Positions 18,935 through 26,643 of a stretch of DNA of 64,000 nucleotides are shown here, piece after piece (the first letter of the stretch is position 1; each line of letters opens with the position of its first letter). The DNA comes from Methanolinea sp. (GTDB lineage: Archaea; Halobacteriota; Methanomicrobia; Methanomicrobiales; Methanospirillaceae). Location of the stretch: positions 620,001-684,000 of the forward strand of contig JASFYI010000001.1 of assembly GCA_030055515.1 (NCBI GenBank). The letters are read 5' to 3'. The notes under the pieces are model-generated. The model saw only the letters and a list, made by a program, of their open reading frames with translations. It was not told where the DNA came from and did no database searches. Both the position numbers and the translations under genes were made by a program.

Positions 18935-20173
18935 ATGGTGGAAAGTGCCCGCCAATCCCAGGAGCCGCAGAATCCCGAGGAGCTGTACCGGTACCTCCTC
19001 GACAGGGTCACGCACATGGAGACCCGCAACCTGGAACTGCGGGAACAGATCCGCCAGATTGAGTCGGACAAGAGGTACATCGAGACCCAGAAGATCCGGT
19101 ACGAGAGGGAAGTGAGGAAGCTCAAGAGCGAGATCGAGCAGCTGCGAAGCCCGCCGCTCGTCATCGGGACGATCACGGACGTGCTCGACAACGGGAGGGT
19201 GATCGTGAGGAGCAGCGCAGGGCCGAGGTTCCTCGTGAGGAGCTCGATGTGCATCGACCCGGAGAAGCTGAAACCCGGCGTGCGGTGCACGCTGAACCAG
19301 CAGTCGCTCGCGGTCATCGACATCCTCCCCGAGAGCTACGATGCACAGGTCTACGGCATGGAGGTCGTGGAGAGTCCCGAGGAGTCCTACGCCGACATCG
19401 GTGGCCTCGACCAGCAGATCACCGAGATCCGCGAGGCAGTGGAACTCCCCCTGAAGAGGCCCGACCTCTTCGAGAAGATCGGGATAGAGCCGCCGAAAGG
19501 GGTCCTCCTCCACGGCCCGCCCGGCACCGGGAAGACCCTGCTCGCGCGTGCTGTCGCCCACGAGACGAAGGCCCACTTCCTCCACGTCGTGGGCTCGGAA
19601 CTGGTCCAGAAGTACATCGGCGAGGGTGCACGCCTCGTGCGGGAGCTCTTCGACCTCGCGAAGAAGAAGGCACCGACGATCATCTTCATCGACGAGATCG
19701 ACGCAGTCGGCGCGGCCCGGACCGAGTCCACGACCTCCGGGGACCGCGAGGTTCAGCGGACGCTGATGCAGCTGCTCGCCGGCATGGATGGATTCGAGCG
19801 GAGGGGTGACGTGAAGATCATCGGGGCGACGAACAGGATCGACATCCTCGACCGCGCCCTCCTCCGTCCCGGCAGGTTCGACCGCATCATCGAGATCCCG
19901 CTCCCCGACCTCCAAGGGAGGGTTGCCATCCTGAAGGTCCACACGCGGAAGATGAACCTCGAGGACGACGTGAACCTCGAGGAGATCGCCTCCCTGACAG
20001 AGGGGAAGAACGGCGCGGACCTGAGAGCGATATGCATGGAGGCCGGCATGTTCGCGATCCGGAGGGAGAGGGAGGCGGTCACGAGGGAGGACTTCATGGA
20101 CGCGATCCGGAAGATCGGCCAGGACTTCGAGCGGCACGTCATCAAGAGCGGATACGGCGCGATGTTCGCGTGA
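18935..20173 (+). CDS. pan: Proteasome-activating nucleotidase PAN, copy 1
   Basis: AAA+ ring ATPase that unfolds proteins and feeds them into the 20S proteasome. The ATG at 18935 with GAGGCAG upstream gives 412 residues, the usual PAN length; the longer frame upstream is antisense to mbf1. Order: coiled coil (15-72), OB domain (75-145), AAA+ domain with Walker A GPPGTGKT (194-201), Walker B IIFIDEID, arginine finger region RPGRFDR, and C-terminal helical domain. The last three residues are M-F-A, a variant of the HbYX tail that docks PAN on the proteasome (Phe in place of Tyr). Confidence 0.95.
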   Translation: MVESARQSQEPQNPEELYRYLLDRVTHMETRNLELREQIRQIESDKRYIETQKIRYEREVRKLKSEIEQLRSPPLVIGTITDVLDNGRVIVRSSAGPRFLVRSSMCIDPEKLKPGVRCTLNQQSLAVIDILPESYDAQVYGMEVVESPEESYADIGGLDQQITEIREAVELPLKRPDLFEKIGIEPPKGVLLHGPPGTGKTLLARAVAHETKAHFLHVVGSELVQKYIGEGARLVRELFDLAKKKAPTIIFIDEIDAVGAARTESTTSGDREVQRTLMQLLAGMDGFERRGDVKIIGATNRIDILDRALLRPGRFDRIIEIPLPDLQGRVAILKVHTRKMNLEDDVNLEEIASLTEGKNGADLRAICMEAGMFAIRREREAVTREDFMDAIRKIGQDFERHVIKSGYGAMFA

Positions 20174-20269
20174 CCTTGGGTCACCCCGCTCCCTCTTTTT
20201 CCCCTGCCACGACACGTTCCCCGTGGGTGGGGCCCATTGCGTCCCGGGAAATCGGGGTGCATTCGAAAC

Positions 20270-20279
20270 GTTAAAATAA
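20270..20279 (+). promoter_or_regulatory. TATA box of the MscL-like gene
   Basis: GTTAAAATAA lies 26 bases before a predicted start near 20301, giving an 11-base leader to the ATG at 20312. Confidence 0.5.
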
Positions 20280-20311
20280 GAGTCTCCCGAATCACCACAT
20301 CGTGTGATCCT

Positions 20312-20617
20312 ATGAGCCTCGTCAAGGAATTCCTGGATTTCCTCTACGAATACAAGATAGTCGGCCTCGCGATTGCTTTCATCATGGGCCTCGCCGCAAA
20401 CCAGCTCGTGAAATCCCTCGTGGACAACATCATCATGCCGGTCATCACGTTCTTCATCCCGGGCGGCGAGTGGCAGACGTCGAAGCTCTCCATCGGCCCG
20501 GTGGTGATAAGCTGGGGGCAGTTCCTCGCGGACCTGATCTACTTCGTCATCGTCGCATTCGTGATATTCCTCATCGCAAAGAAGATCCTCCGCGAGGAGA
20601 AGGTCACGAAGAAGTGA
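20312..20617 (+). CDS. mscL: Small MscL-family mechanosensitive channel
   Basis: A 101-residue integral membrane protein with an amphipathic N-terminus (VKEFLDFLYEYK), TM1 at about 15-45 (GLAIAFIMGLAANQLVKSLVDNI) and TM2 at about 70-92, ending in a charged tail (KKILREEKVTKK). The GLAxAFxxGxAxxxLVxSLVxNIIxP pattern is that of the MscL pore helix, which opens under hypo-osmotic stress. It is shorter than bacterial MscL (about 136) as in other archaeal forms. The ATG at 20312 is chosen over upstream in-frame starts because of the TATA spacing. Confidence 0.85.
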   Translation: MSLVKEFLDFLYEYKIVGLAIAFIMGLAANQLVKSLVDNIIMPVITFFIPGGEWQTSKLSIGPVVISWGQFLADLIYFVIVAFVIFLIAKKILREEKVTKK

Positions 20618-20634
20618 TCCCCGGGTGACCCGGG

Positions 20635-21078
20635 TCACCGTTCCATTTTTTCACCGGTGTATTCCTCCTCCGTGCACCACACCTCGAGAGAGTACGCGCC
20701 CTCCTGCACCGCGCAGTCCCCCCCGTCGCGCAAGGGCTCGTCGCCCACGAGCTTCCCGTCGGCAAATGTGTAAACCCGCCTGTATCTCCAGCCCTCGCGC
20801 GGGATCGGCTCCCTTTTTTCGTATATCCGGCGGGCGACGTTGGCCGTGCAGAATGTCCCGGGGGCGATCTCGACGATCACCCCGTGCATGTAGCGGCGGA
20901 CATACCACCGGAGATCCGAGACGAGTGATAGGGCGCTCCCGAGGGTCGCGACCGTGACTGCAACGCCCGCGGGTGTTCTCTCGGGCTGGTAAAACCGGAG
21001 GGCCTCCCTGCTCGTCTCGGACGCGAGGAGGGTGGAATAGAGGTCTGTTCCCTCCCTTGGGACGAAGACGACTCGCAT
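20635..21078 (-). CDS. Conserved hypothetical protein (DUF5804-like)
   Basis: A 147-residue soluble protein with no signal or membrane segment, beginning MRVVFVPREGTDLYSTLLASETSREALRF in blocks of mixed alpha/beta type and with an acidic C-terminus. I think it is one of the small conserved proteins of Methanomicrobia (DUF5804 type) but cannot verify this. A GTG at 21084 would add two residues. It is followed on its right by PAN2 on the same strand, 115 bases upstream; no functional link is evident. Confidence 0.6.
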   Translation of the reverse strand: MRVVFVPREGTDLYSTLLASETSREALRFYQPERTPAGVAVTVATLGSALSLVSDLRWYVRRYMHGVIVEIAPGTFCTANVARRIYEKREPIPREGWRYRRVYTFADGKLVGDEPLRDGGDCAVQEGAYSLEVWCTEEEYTGEKMER

Positions 21079-21198
21079 GCGCACTACCGCCGCGTCCCGT
21101 GGCCCGCCCCGTGGAGAGGCCGTGGCCGGGGGATGGAGTCACGGGGGAGGCCTGGGGACACCTTCCCGCTCACGGCCATCGGGAAAAAGAGAAGGATC

Positions 21199-22362
21199 TC
21201 ATATGTACATGCGGAGGTCGGGCTTCTGCTCGTTCCTCACCTTCTTCACGGCGTGGAGGAAGTCTTCCTGCGAGACCGCATCTGCCTCCCTCCGCACGGC
21301 GTTCATCCCTGCCTCCCTGCATATCGCCTGGAGCTCGGCTCCCGTTGCACCTTCGGTCATCTCCACGATCGCGGCGAGGTCCACGTCCCCGCCGAGGGCC
21401 ATGCGCCGCGTGTGGATCTTCAGGATCTCCATCCTCCCCTCGTCGTCCGGGAGCGGGATCTCGATGATGCGGTCGAACCTCCCGGGTCGGAGGAGGGCGG
21501 GGTCGAGCATGTCGAGCCTGTTCGTGGCCGCCATGATCCGCACGTCACCCCGCGTGTCAAAGCCGTCCATCTCTGCGAGGAGCTGCATCAGCGTCCGCTG
21601 GACCTCCGCGCTCCCCGACGTGCCGTCGTTCGTCCGGGTGCTCCCGACCGCGTCGATCTCGTCGATGAAGACGATCGACGGCGATTTCTCCCTCGCGAGT
21701 GCGAAGAGCTCCCTGACGAGCTGGGCGCCCTCGCCGATGTACTTGTGGACGAGCTCGCTCCCCGACATGCGGATGAACGTCGCCCTCGCCTGGTGCGCGA
21801 CGGCCTTTGCAATCAGCGTCTTCCCTGTCCCGGGGGGGCCGTGGAGGAGGATGCCCTTCGGTGGTTCCACGCCGATCCTCTCGAAGATCTCGGGTTTCGT
21901 GAGGGGGTACTCGACTGCCTCGCGCACCTCCTCGATCTCCCTCGCGAGGCCCCCGATCTGGCTGAACGTGACATTCGGGGATTCCTCGAGTTCCATGACC
22001 CTGACGCGGGAGTCGAAGATGGACCCCACGATCTTCACGATCGAGAGGGTATTGTTGACCGCGACCTTCGTCCCGGGCTTGAGCTTGCGGAAGAGCTCCT
22101 CGTTCACGTGGGTGAGGTACTCCTGGTTGTTCCCCTGCTGGCGGAGGTACACCTCGCCGTTCCCGAGGAGGTCAACGACGACTGCAACGAAGAGCGGCAT
22201 GCGCTTCAGCTGGCTGTTCTCGCGTTTCAGCTGGGCATTCTCCCGCATGAGCTCGTCGTTCTTCACCTTCAGGTCGAGGAGCTGGGACTCGAGGTCCTGT
22301 ATCTTCAGCTGGAATTTTATCTCGTTGTCTCCCCCGGCGTTCTTTATGACGCTCTCTTCCAT
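21199..22362 (-). CDS. Proteasome-activating nucleotidase PAN, copy 2
   Basis: A second PAN-type AAA+ ATPase, 387 residues. Order: N-terminal coiled coil (18-53), OB domain (55-125), Walker A GPPGTGKT (175-182), Walker B IVFIDEID, RPGRFDR and C-domain. It differs from copy 1 in the coiled coil and OB region and ends in M-Y-I, a canonical HbYX proteasome-docking tail. Encoded 1 kb from copy 1 on the opposite strand. A TATA-like CATAAATG at 22389-22396 (minus) makes the message leaderless. Confidence 0.93.
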   Translation of the reverse strand: MEESVIKNAGGDNEIKFQLKIQDLESQLLDLKVKNDELMRENAQLKRENSQLKRMPLFVAVVVDLLGNGEVYLRQQGNNQEYLTHVNEELFRKLKPGTKVAVNNTLSIVKIVGSIFDSRVRVMELEESPNVTFSQIGGLAREIEEVREAVEYPLTKPEIFERIGVEPPKGILLHGPPGTGKTLIAKAVAHQARATFIRMSGSELVHKYIGEGAQLVRELFALAREKSPSIVFIDEIDAVGSTRTNDGTSGSAEVQRTLMQLLAEMDGFDTRGDVRIMAATNRLDMLDPALLRPGRFDRIIEIPLPDDEGRMEILKIHTRRMALGGDVDLAAIVEMTEGATGAELQAICREAGMNAVRREADAVSQEDFLHAVKKVRNEQKPDLRMYI

Positions 22363-22370
22363 GCTACACC

Positions 22371-22396
22371 TATATCTGGACCTCCCTACATTTATG
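22371..22396. promoter_or_regulatory. Overlapping divergent TATA elements of pan2 (-) and the DUF126 gene (+)
   Basis: CCTATATCTGG (22370-22380) is about 26 bases before the GTG at 22401. CATTTATG (22389-22396), read on the minus strand, is about 27 bases before the ATG at 22362. The 38-base gap therefore holds two interlocked leaderless promoters. Confidence 0.5.
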
Positions 22397-22400
22397 TGGT

Positions 22401-22826
22401 GTGATTGTGATCATCAGGGGACGCGGGATATCGGGGGGGTGCGGGACGGGAGAGGCCCTCGTGAGTAGCGTCCCCATCTCGTTCCTCTCCGGCGTCGACC
22501 CTGAGACGGGGGAGATCGTGGAGACGGGTCACCCCCTGAAGGGGCGGTCCATCGCAGGAAAGGTCCTCGTCTTTCCCCACGGGAAAGGCTCGACAGTCGG
22601 TTCCTACGTCATCTACGCCCTCTCGAGGAACGGCAGGGCACCGGCCGCGATGGTCAACGAGGAGGCCGAACCGATCATCGCCGTCGGGGCGATCATCGGG
22701 AGGATTCCCCTCGTCGACAGGCCCGAAGGGGGCATCGGCAGGATCCGCGGGGGGGACGTGGTCAGGGTCGACGGGGACGCGGGAACGATCGAGATCCTCG
22801 AGAGTGGTGGAATGGGGGAGGGATAG
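22401..22826 (+). CDS. DUF126 protein: phosphomevalonate dehydratase small subunit
   Basis: Small subunit of the aconitase-X type enzyme that dehydrates mevalonate-5-phosphate in the archaeal modified mevalonate pathway for isoprenoid lipids. The 141-residue protein has the swivelling-domain pattern: GRGISGGCGTGEAL (7-20), the PHGKGSTVGSYV loop (59-70) and a late AAMVNEEAEPIIAVGAI segment. The large catalytic subunit (DUF521) is not in the window. GTG start at 22401 with a second GTG at 22407. Confidence 0.88.
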   Translation: MIVIIRGRGISGGCGTGEALVSSVPISFLSGVDPETGEIVETGHPLKGRSIAGKVLVFPHGKGSTVGSYVIYALSRNGRAPAAMVNEEAEPIIAVGAIIGRIPLVDRPEGGIGRIRGGDVVRVDGDAGTIEILESGGMGEG

Positions 22827-22830
22827 TCTC

Positions 22831-23295
22831 ATGAGGCCAACCCCCATATCCTCCCCCATGAGATCCATGGTCCGCGCAATCGTCCTCGTCCTCCTCGCTT
22901 CCGGTCTTGCGGGGTGCACGGGGATGCACCCGCAGTTTCCCCCCGGACAGGGTGGGTTTGGGAGCGGCGAGGACTCCCTCAAGCCCGGACCCACGGTCAC
23001 CCTCCCACCCTCCCTCGATGTCACGGTCCAGGTCAACGAGAAAGATCCCATCTATGCAACCGTTCCCGTGATCTTCGCGGGGGGAAAAGGACAGGTCGCG
23101 GTGAGGGACATCCTCGTCCGCCTCACCACTTCCGAGGGGCAGGTGATCGAGGGGCACCTCGAACCGGTCAAGGGTGCCGAAGTGAAACTCCAGGGGACAC
23201 GGGGCGACGACCGGCTGGAAGTCCTCGTCACGCTCACGAACGGCAACACCTACAAAATCATAGACCGCACCGTGAAGTACAGGACGAGGGGATAA
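22831..23295 (+). CDS. Predicted lipoprotein, unknown function
   Basis: The ATG at 22831 follows GGGGAGGG by eight bases and gives 154 residues. A signal peptide (AIVLVLLASGLAGC) ends in a lipobox with Cys near residue 29. A Gly/Pro-rich spacer precedes a small beta-rich domain (LDVTVQVNEKDPIYATVPVI) like other methanogen surface lipoproteins of unknown ligand. It begins four bases after the DUF126 stop, so it may be co-transcribed, though no functional link is apparent. Confidence 0.75.
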   Translation: MRPTPISSPMRSMVRAIVLVLLASGLAGCTGMHPQFPPGQGGFGSGEDSLKPGPTVTLPPSLDVTVQVNEKDPIYATVPVIFAGGKGQVAVRDILVRLTTSEGQVIEGHLEPVKGAEVKLQGTRGDDRLEVLVTLTNGNTYKIIDRTVKYRTRG

Positions 23296-23380
23296 CGGCC
23301 CTGCCGGGGTAGCCGGGGGGACGGGTGCGAGACCGGTCCTTCCTCCCCTCTCCACTTGCCCGCAAGGTGCGTGCCGAACC

Positions 23381-24481
23381 ATGGATACCTGCTGGAGGGA
23401 CATTCCCGCGGCCCGCAACTCCTACGCGGCACTCTACGCTGCCTGCGAGAGGGAAGGGTACATCCTCCGGCCCGTGGACGCGCCGGAAGGCGACGTGACC
23501 TGCTACAGCCTCAACTCCCTGAATGCCCACCGGTACCTCCCCGAGATCGCGCGCGCACCGTGCACCACGATCGTGGGGGGACCCCACGCGACCGCGTGTT
23601 ACCGGGAACTCGTCTCCACTGCAGACTACGTGGTGGTCGGCGAGGGGGAGTACACGCTCCCTGCCCTCCTCTCCTCGATCGAGCGGGGCACGGACCCCCC
23701 TCCCGGTGTCGCGACGAGGGACGGGTTCCGGCCGGCAGAGTGCTGCGTCCGGCTCGACGCGTACCCCGCGTTCACGAGGATGAAGGGCTACATCGAGATC
23801 TCGCGCGGGTGTCCCCACGGCTGCACGTACTGCCAGACACCCCGGATATTCGGGCACGCGATGCGCCACAGGAGCATCGACGCGATCGCGCGCGAGGCGA
23901 AGAAGTACAGGGACGTCCGGTTCGTCACGCCCAATGCCCTCGCGTACGGCTCGGACGGACTGCACCCCCGCCTCGACCGCGTCCGCTCCCTCCTCTCCGC
24001 CCTCCGGTCCCCGGGACGGAACGTGTGGTTCGGGACGTTCCCCAGCGAGGTCAGGCCCGACTGGATCACGCGGGAGGCACTCGACCTCGTCTCCACGTAC
24101 TGTTCCAACACGCGCGTCCACCTCGGCGCGCAGTCAGGGAGCGACCGCGTCCTCCAAAGCGTCGGGAGAGGCCACACGGTCGCGGACGCGGTCGCAGCGA
24201 TCGAGCTGGTAGTGGACGCGGGACTCGTCCCCGTCGTCGATTTCATCGTTGGGTTTCCCTGCGAGACCGAGGAAGACCAGGAAAAGACCGCGGAATTCAT
24301 CCGTTGGACGGCCTCCCGCGGGTACGTGCACATCCACCGGTTCATCCCCCTCCCGGGAACCCCCCTCACGGGGAGAGAACCGCGCCCATTGAGCCCCCGC
24401 GTGGAGAGACTGCTCGGGAGGCTCGCTCTCAACGGGAGGCTCACCGGTTCCTGGCGTGACAGGACGCAAAGGTTTTTCTGA
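23381..24481 (+). CDS. B12-binding-domain / radical SAM protein (TIGR04013, MJ1487 family)
   Basis: A 366-residue radical SAM enzyme of unknown substrate. The N-terminal Rossmann-like half (about 1-130, VGGPHATACYRELV, VVGEGEYTLPALL) is the B12-binding-like domain common in this class. The [4Fe-4S]-SAM motif is CPHGCTYC (C144, C148, C151), followed by SAM-binding GAQSGSDRVL and VDFIVGFPCETEED. The start is supported by the family N-terminus (WRDIPAARNSYAALYAACE). The next gene follows after 12 bases. Confidence 0.88.
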   Translation: MDTCWRDIPAARNSYAALYAACEREGYILRPVDAPEGDVTCYSLNSLNAHRYLPEIARAPCTTIVGGPHATACYRELVSTADYVVVGEGEYTLPALLSSIERGTDPPPGVATRDGFRPAECCVRLDAYPAFTRMKGYIEISRGCPHGCTYCQTPRIFGHAMRHRSIDAIAREAKKYRDVRFVTPNALAYGSDGLHPRLDRVRSLLSALRSPGRNVWFGTFPSEVRPDWITREALDLVSTYCSNTRVHLGAQSGSDRVLQSVGRGHTVADAVAAIELVVDAGLVPVVDFIVGFPCETEEDQEKTAEFIRWTASRGYVHIHRFIPLPGTPLTGREPRPLSPRVERLLGRLALNGRLTGSWRDRTQRFF

Positions 24482-24493
24482 AAACCCCCTCGA

Positions 24494-25147
24494 ATGAATG
24501 ATCACATGAGGGACGTTCTCCTCCTCGCCGACCTCCACGGCGAGTTCGGAAAGATCGGGCCATTCCTCGAGCTCGGGCCGGATGCCGTCATCATCGCCGG
24601 TGACATCACCAACATGGGTCCAGCCGATGCCGTGAAGAAGCTCTTCGAACGGATCGATGTCCCCGCGTTCGCGGTCCCGGGGAACTGCGACCCGAGGGAC
24701 ACTGTCGATGCCCTCGAGAAGTCGGACTGCGTCTGCCTGCACGGGTCCTCGCTCTCCCTCGGGAACATCTCCCTCGTGGGGATAGGGGGTTCGAACCCGA
24801 CACCCTTCTCCACGCCATTCGAAATGACGGACGAGCAGATCGACGAGATCCTCACCCCCCTCGTCGCGAAGATGGAGAGGCGGACGCACAACGTCCTCGT
24901 GACGCACGCGCCACCCCTCGGGATCCTCGACGTCGCGGGTGGCAACCACGTGGGGAGCGCGAGCATCCGCAAGCACATGAACTCTTTCGACCTCCTCTGC
25001 TGCGCGCACATCCACGAGCAGAGGGGTGTTTTCGAGGAGGTGGGCGTGAAGGTCGTCAACCCCGGGATGGCGGCACTCGGGCAGTGCGCGCTCATCCACT
25101 TCGGCGACGCCCCCAAGTCCATCACGATAGAACTCACCCAGGTCTGA
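24494..25147 (+). CDS. Metallophosphoesterase (calcineurin-like, YfcE/MJ0936-type)
   Basis: A 217-residue phosphoesterase. All metal-binding motifs are present: LLADLHGEF (D13, H15), IIAGDITNMG, PGNCDPRD, VTHAPPLG and CAHIHEQRG. The substrate is not defined; homologs hydrolyse phosphodiesters in vitro. An alternative ATG at 24506 would start MRDVLLLADLHG and fits the family N-terminus as well. Neither start has a clear ribosome site. Confidence 0.88.
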   Translation: MNDHMRDVLLLADLHGEFGKIGPFLELGPDAVIIAGDITNMGPADAVKKLFERIDVPAFAVPGNCDPRDTVDALEKSDCVCLHGSSLSLGNISLVGIGGSNPTPFSTPFEMTDEQIDEILTPLVAKMERRTHNVLVTHAPPLGILDVAGGNHVGSASIRKHMNSFDLLCCAHIHEQRGVFEEVGVKVVNPGMAALGQCALIHFGDAPKSITIELTQV

Positions 25148-25153
25148 CCGGGT

Positions 25154-25684
25154 TTACCCCTGAACCCTCTTCTTTTCCAGGAGTTCGAGGTAAGAGTCCG
25201 TGATGGGCTCGCCCGTGATCCCGAGTGACGCCGCGATCTCGAGGGCGGTGGAGGGGTCGTCCCTCGAGGACGGGTCGAGTTCGATCTCGACGAATTTTCC
25301 GAGGTCTTCCACCGTATCGAGGGTCACCGTCGCGTTCCTGAACCTGTAGTACTCCCTTTTCTTCTTCACCACGGCCACAGGGTGGAACCCCAGCGCGAGG
25401 AGGATCTGCCTCATCGCCTCGCCCGACTCGACACCGCAGGAGATCTCTTCCCTCGCCTTGAGGGCGTGTCCCGGCTTGCGGGACCCCTTGTAGGTGAGGG
25501 CGTACTTCCCCCCGGCTTCCCTCAAGCGGAGCGCTTCGTCGGTCTTCCCGAAATCCCGCAGGGGGGAGTTCAGGTAGAGATCGCGCTCGACGAGCGCGCT
25601 CTCGAAGACCGCTTTCGCACCGCGAAGCTTCTCCCTCACGGCATCGAGATCGTCGACGCGGACCTTCAATTCGACTTCGAGCAT
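25154..25684 (-). CDS. CYTH-domain protein (class IV adenylate cyclase CyaB-like)
   Basis: A 176-residue triphosphate tunnel metalloenzyme. The EXEXK signature occurs at the N-terminus (E3-V-E5-L-K7), followed by LRLREAGGKYALTYKG and DTVEDLGKFVEIE, the charged strands that line the tunnel. Family activities include adenylate cyclase, thiamine triphosphatase and tripolyphosphatase, so CyaB-like names the fold, not a proven reaction. Convergent with the phosphoesterase gene, six bases apart. Confidence 0.85.
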   Translation of the reverse strand: MLEVELKVRVDDLDAVREKLRGAKAVFESALVERDLYLNSPLRDFGKTDEALRLREAGGKYALTYKGSRKPGHALKAREEISCGVESGEAMRQILLALGFHPVAVVKKKREYYRFRNATVTLDTVEDLGKFVEIELDPSSRDDPSTALEIAASLGITGEPITDSYLELLEKKRVQG

Positions 25685-25810
25685 CTTCGCCTTCCCAGAG
25701 AACGCGGGGAGGGGCGCGTGGACACGGCATGGCTATGGAACCGGTCGCGTGGCATTCTCCCGCCTGCACCGCAGCCGTCGCACCGCATCCCTCCCCCGCA
25801 CACTCGATTA

Positions 25811-25817
25811 ACTATAT
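25811..25817 (+). promoter_or_regulatory. TATA box upstream of the FKBP gene
   Basis: ACTATAT is centred 26 bases before 25840, so transcription should begin at or next to the small ORF at 25839, about 78 bases before the FKBP start. Confidence 0.5.
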
Positions 25818-25838
25818 CTCTCCGCGTTTGAAAATGTA

Positions 25839-25913
25839 ATGGGATTCCCGGCCTTCAGCGGCATTTCCATGCCCATCGGAGAGGCGGTCGGTGACGGGAA
25901 GTACCAGGTGTGA
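25839..25913 (+). CDS. Candidate 24-residue leaderless leader peptide upstream of the FKBP gene
   Basis: ATG GGA TTC ... GTG TGA encodes 24 residues (ends in DGKYQV). Its ATG coincides with the predicted transcription start and its stop is three bases before the FKBP ATG. The FKBP ribosome site AGGTG (25906-25910) overlaps its last codons. This arrangement would couple translation of the two. It may be fortuitous; no homolog is known to me. Confidence 0.35.
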   Translation: MGFPAFSGISMPIGEAVGDGKYQV

Positions 25914-25916
25914 GAG

Positions 25917-26600
25917 ATGGCGATTCAGAAGGGCGATTTCATCCGTCTGAGCTACACGGGCCGCGTGGAAGGGTCCGTTTTCGACACGACCGACGAGGAG
26001 ACCGCAAAGCAGGCAAATATCCACAATCCGGGCGCGGGATACGGTCCCGTGACCATCCGCGTGGGCAGCCGCCACGTGATCCTCGGGCTCGACGAGGCAC
26101 TCGAGGGCAAGGAGGTCGGAGAGGAGGGGGAGATAGAAGTCCCCCCCGAGAAGGCCTTCGGGCAGCACGACCCCTCGCTCGTCGAGGCATTCAACAAGAA
26201 TGCGTTCCGGGAGAAGCCGAAGAAGGGGGCCATCCTGAAGGTCCCGGAGAGGGGGGAGGGGAAGGTGGTCGACATGATTGGGAACAGGGTGCTCGTCGAT
26301 TTCAACCATCCCCTCGCGGGAAAGACACTCGCGTACCGGTTCCGCATCGAGGAGCGCGTCGACGACCCGGTGGAGAAGGTGAAAGGCTTAATAAGGCTCT
26401 TTTCGGGAAGGGACATGGGCGTCACGCTCGATTCAAGTCTCCTCACCATCCACCTCCCGCCCGGGATAGTGTTTGACAGGCGGTGGCTCATGTGGAGGAG
26501 CAGGGTCATCAAGGAATCATTCGACGCGATCCCGTCCCTCGAAAAAATTGTCCTCGAGGAGGTCTTTGAGCGGCCGCGGGAAGAGGGGACCGCGGAATAG
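25917..26600 (+). CDS. FKBP-type peptidyl-prolyl cis-trans isomerase (SlyD-like, long archaeal form)
   Basis: Proline isomerase and holdase chaperone, 227 residues. The FKBP core begins KGDFIRLSYTGRVEGSVFDTT and contains the VGSRHVILGLDEALEGKEVGE segment. An insert-in-flap domain (about 85-130, EKAFGQHDPSLVE... VIGNRVLVDFNHPLAGKTL) follows, and a C-terminal extension (150-227) is typical of the longer archaeal members. AGGTG six bases before the ATG is the ribosome site. Monocistronic apart from the short upstream ORF. Confidence 0.92.
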   Translation: MAIQKGDFIRLSYTGRVEGSVFDTTDEETAKQANIHNPGAGYGPVTIRVGSRHVILGLDEALEGKEVGEEGEIEVPPEKAFGQHDPSLVEAFNKNAFREKPKKGAILKVPERGEGKVVDMIGNRVLVDFNHPLAGKTLAYRFRIEERVDDPVEKVKGLIRLFSGRDMGVTLDSSLLTIHLPPGIVFDRRWLMWRSRVIKESFDAIPSLEKIVLEEVFERPREEGTAE

Positions 26601-26643
26601 ACCGCGGAATAGATCTCCCCTTCTCCCCATTCACTCCCGCCAT

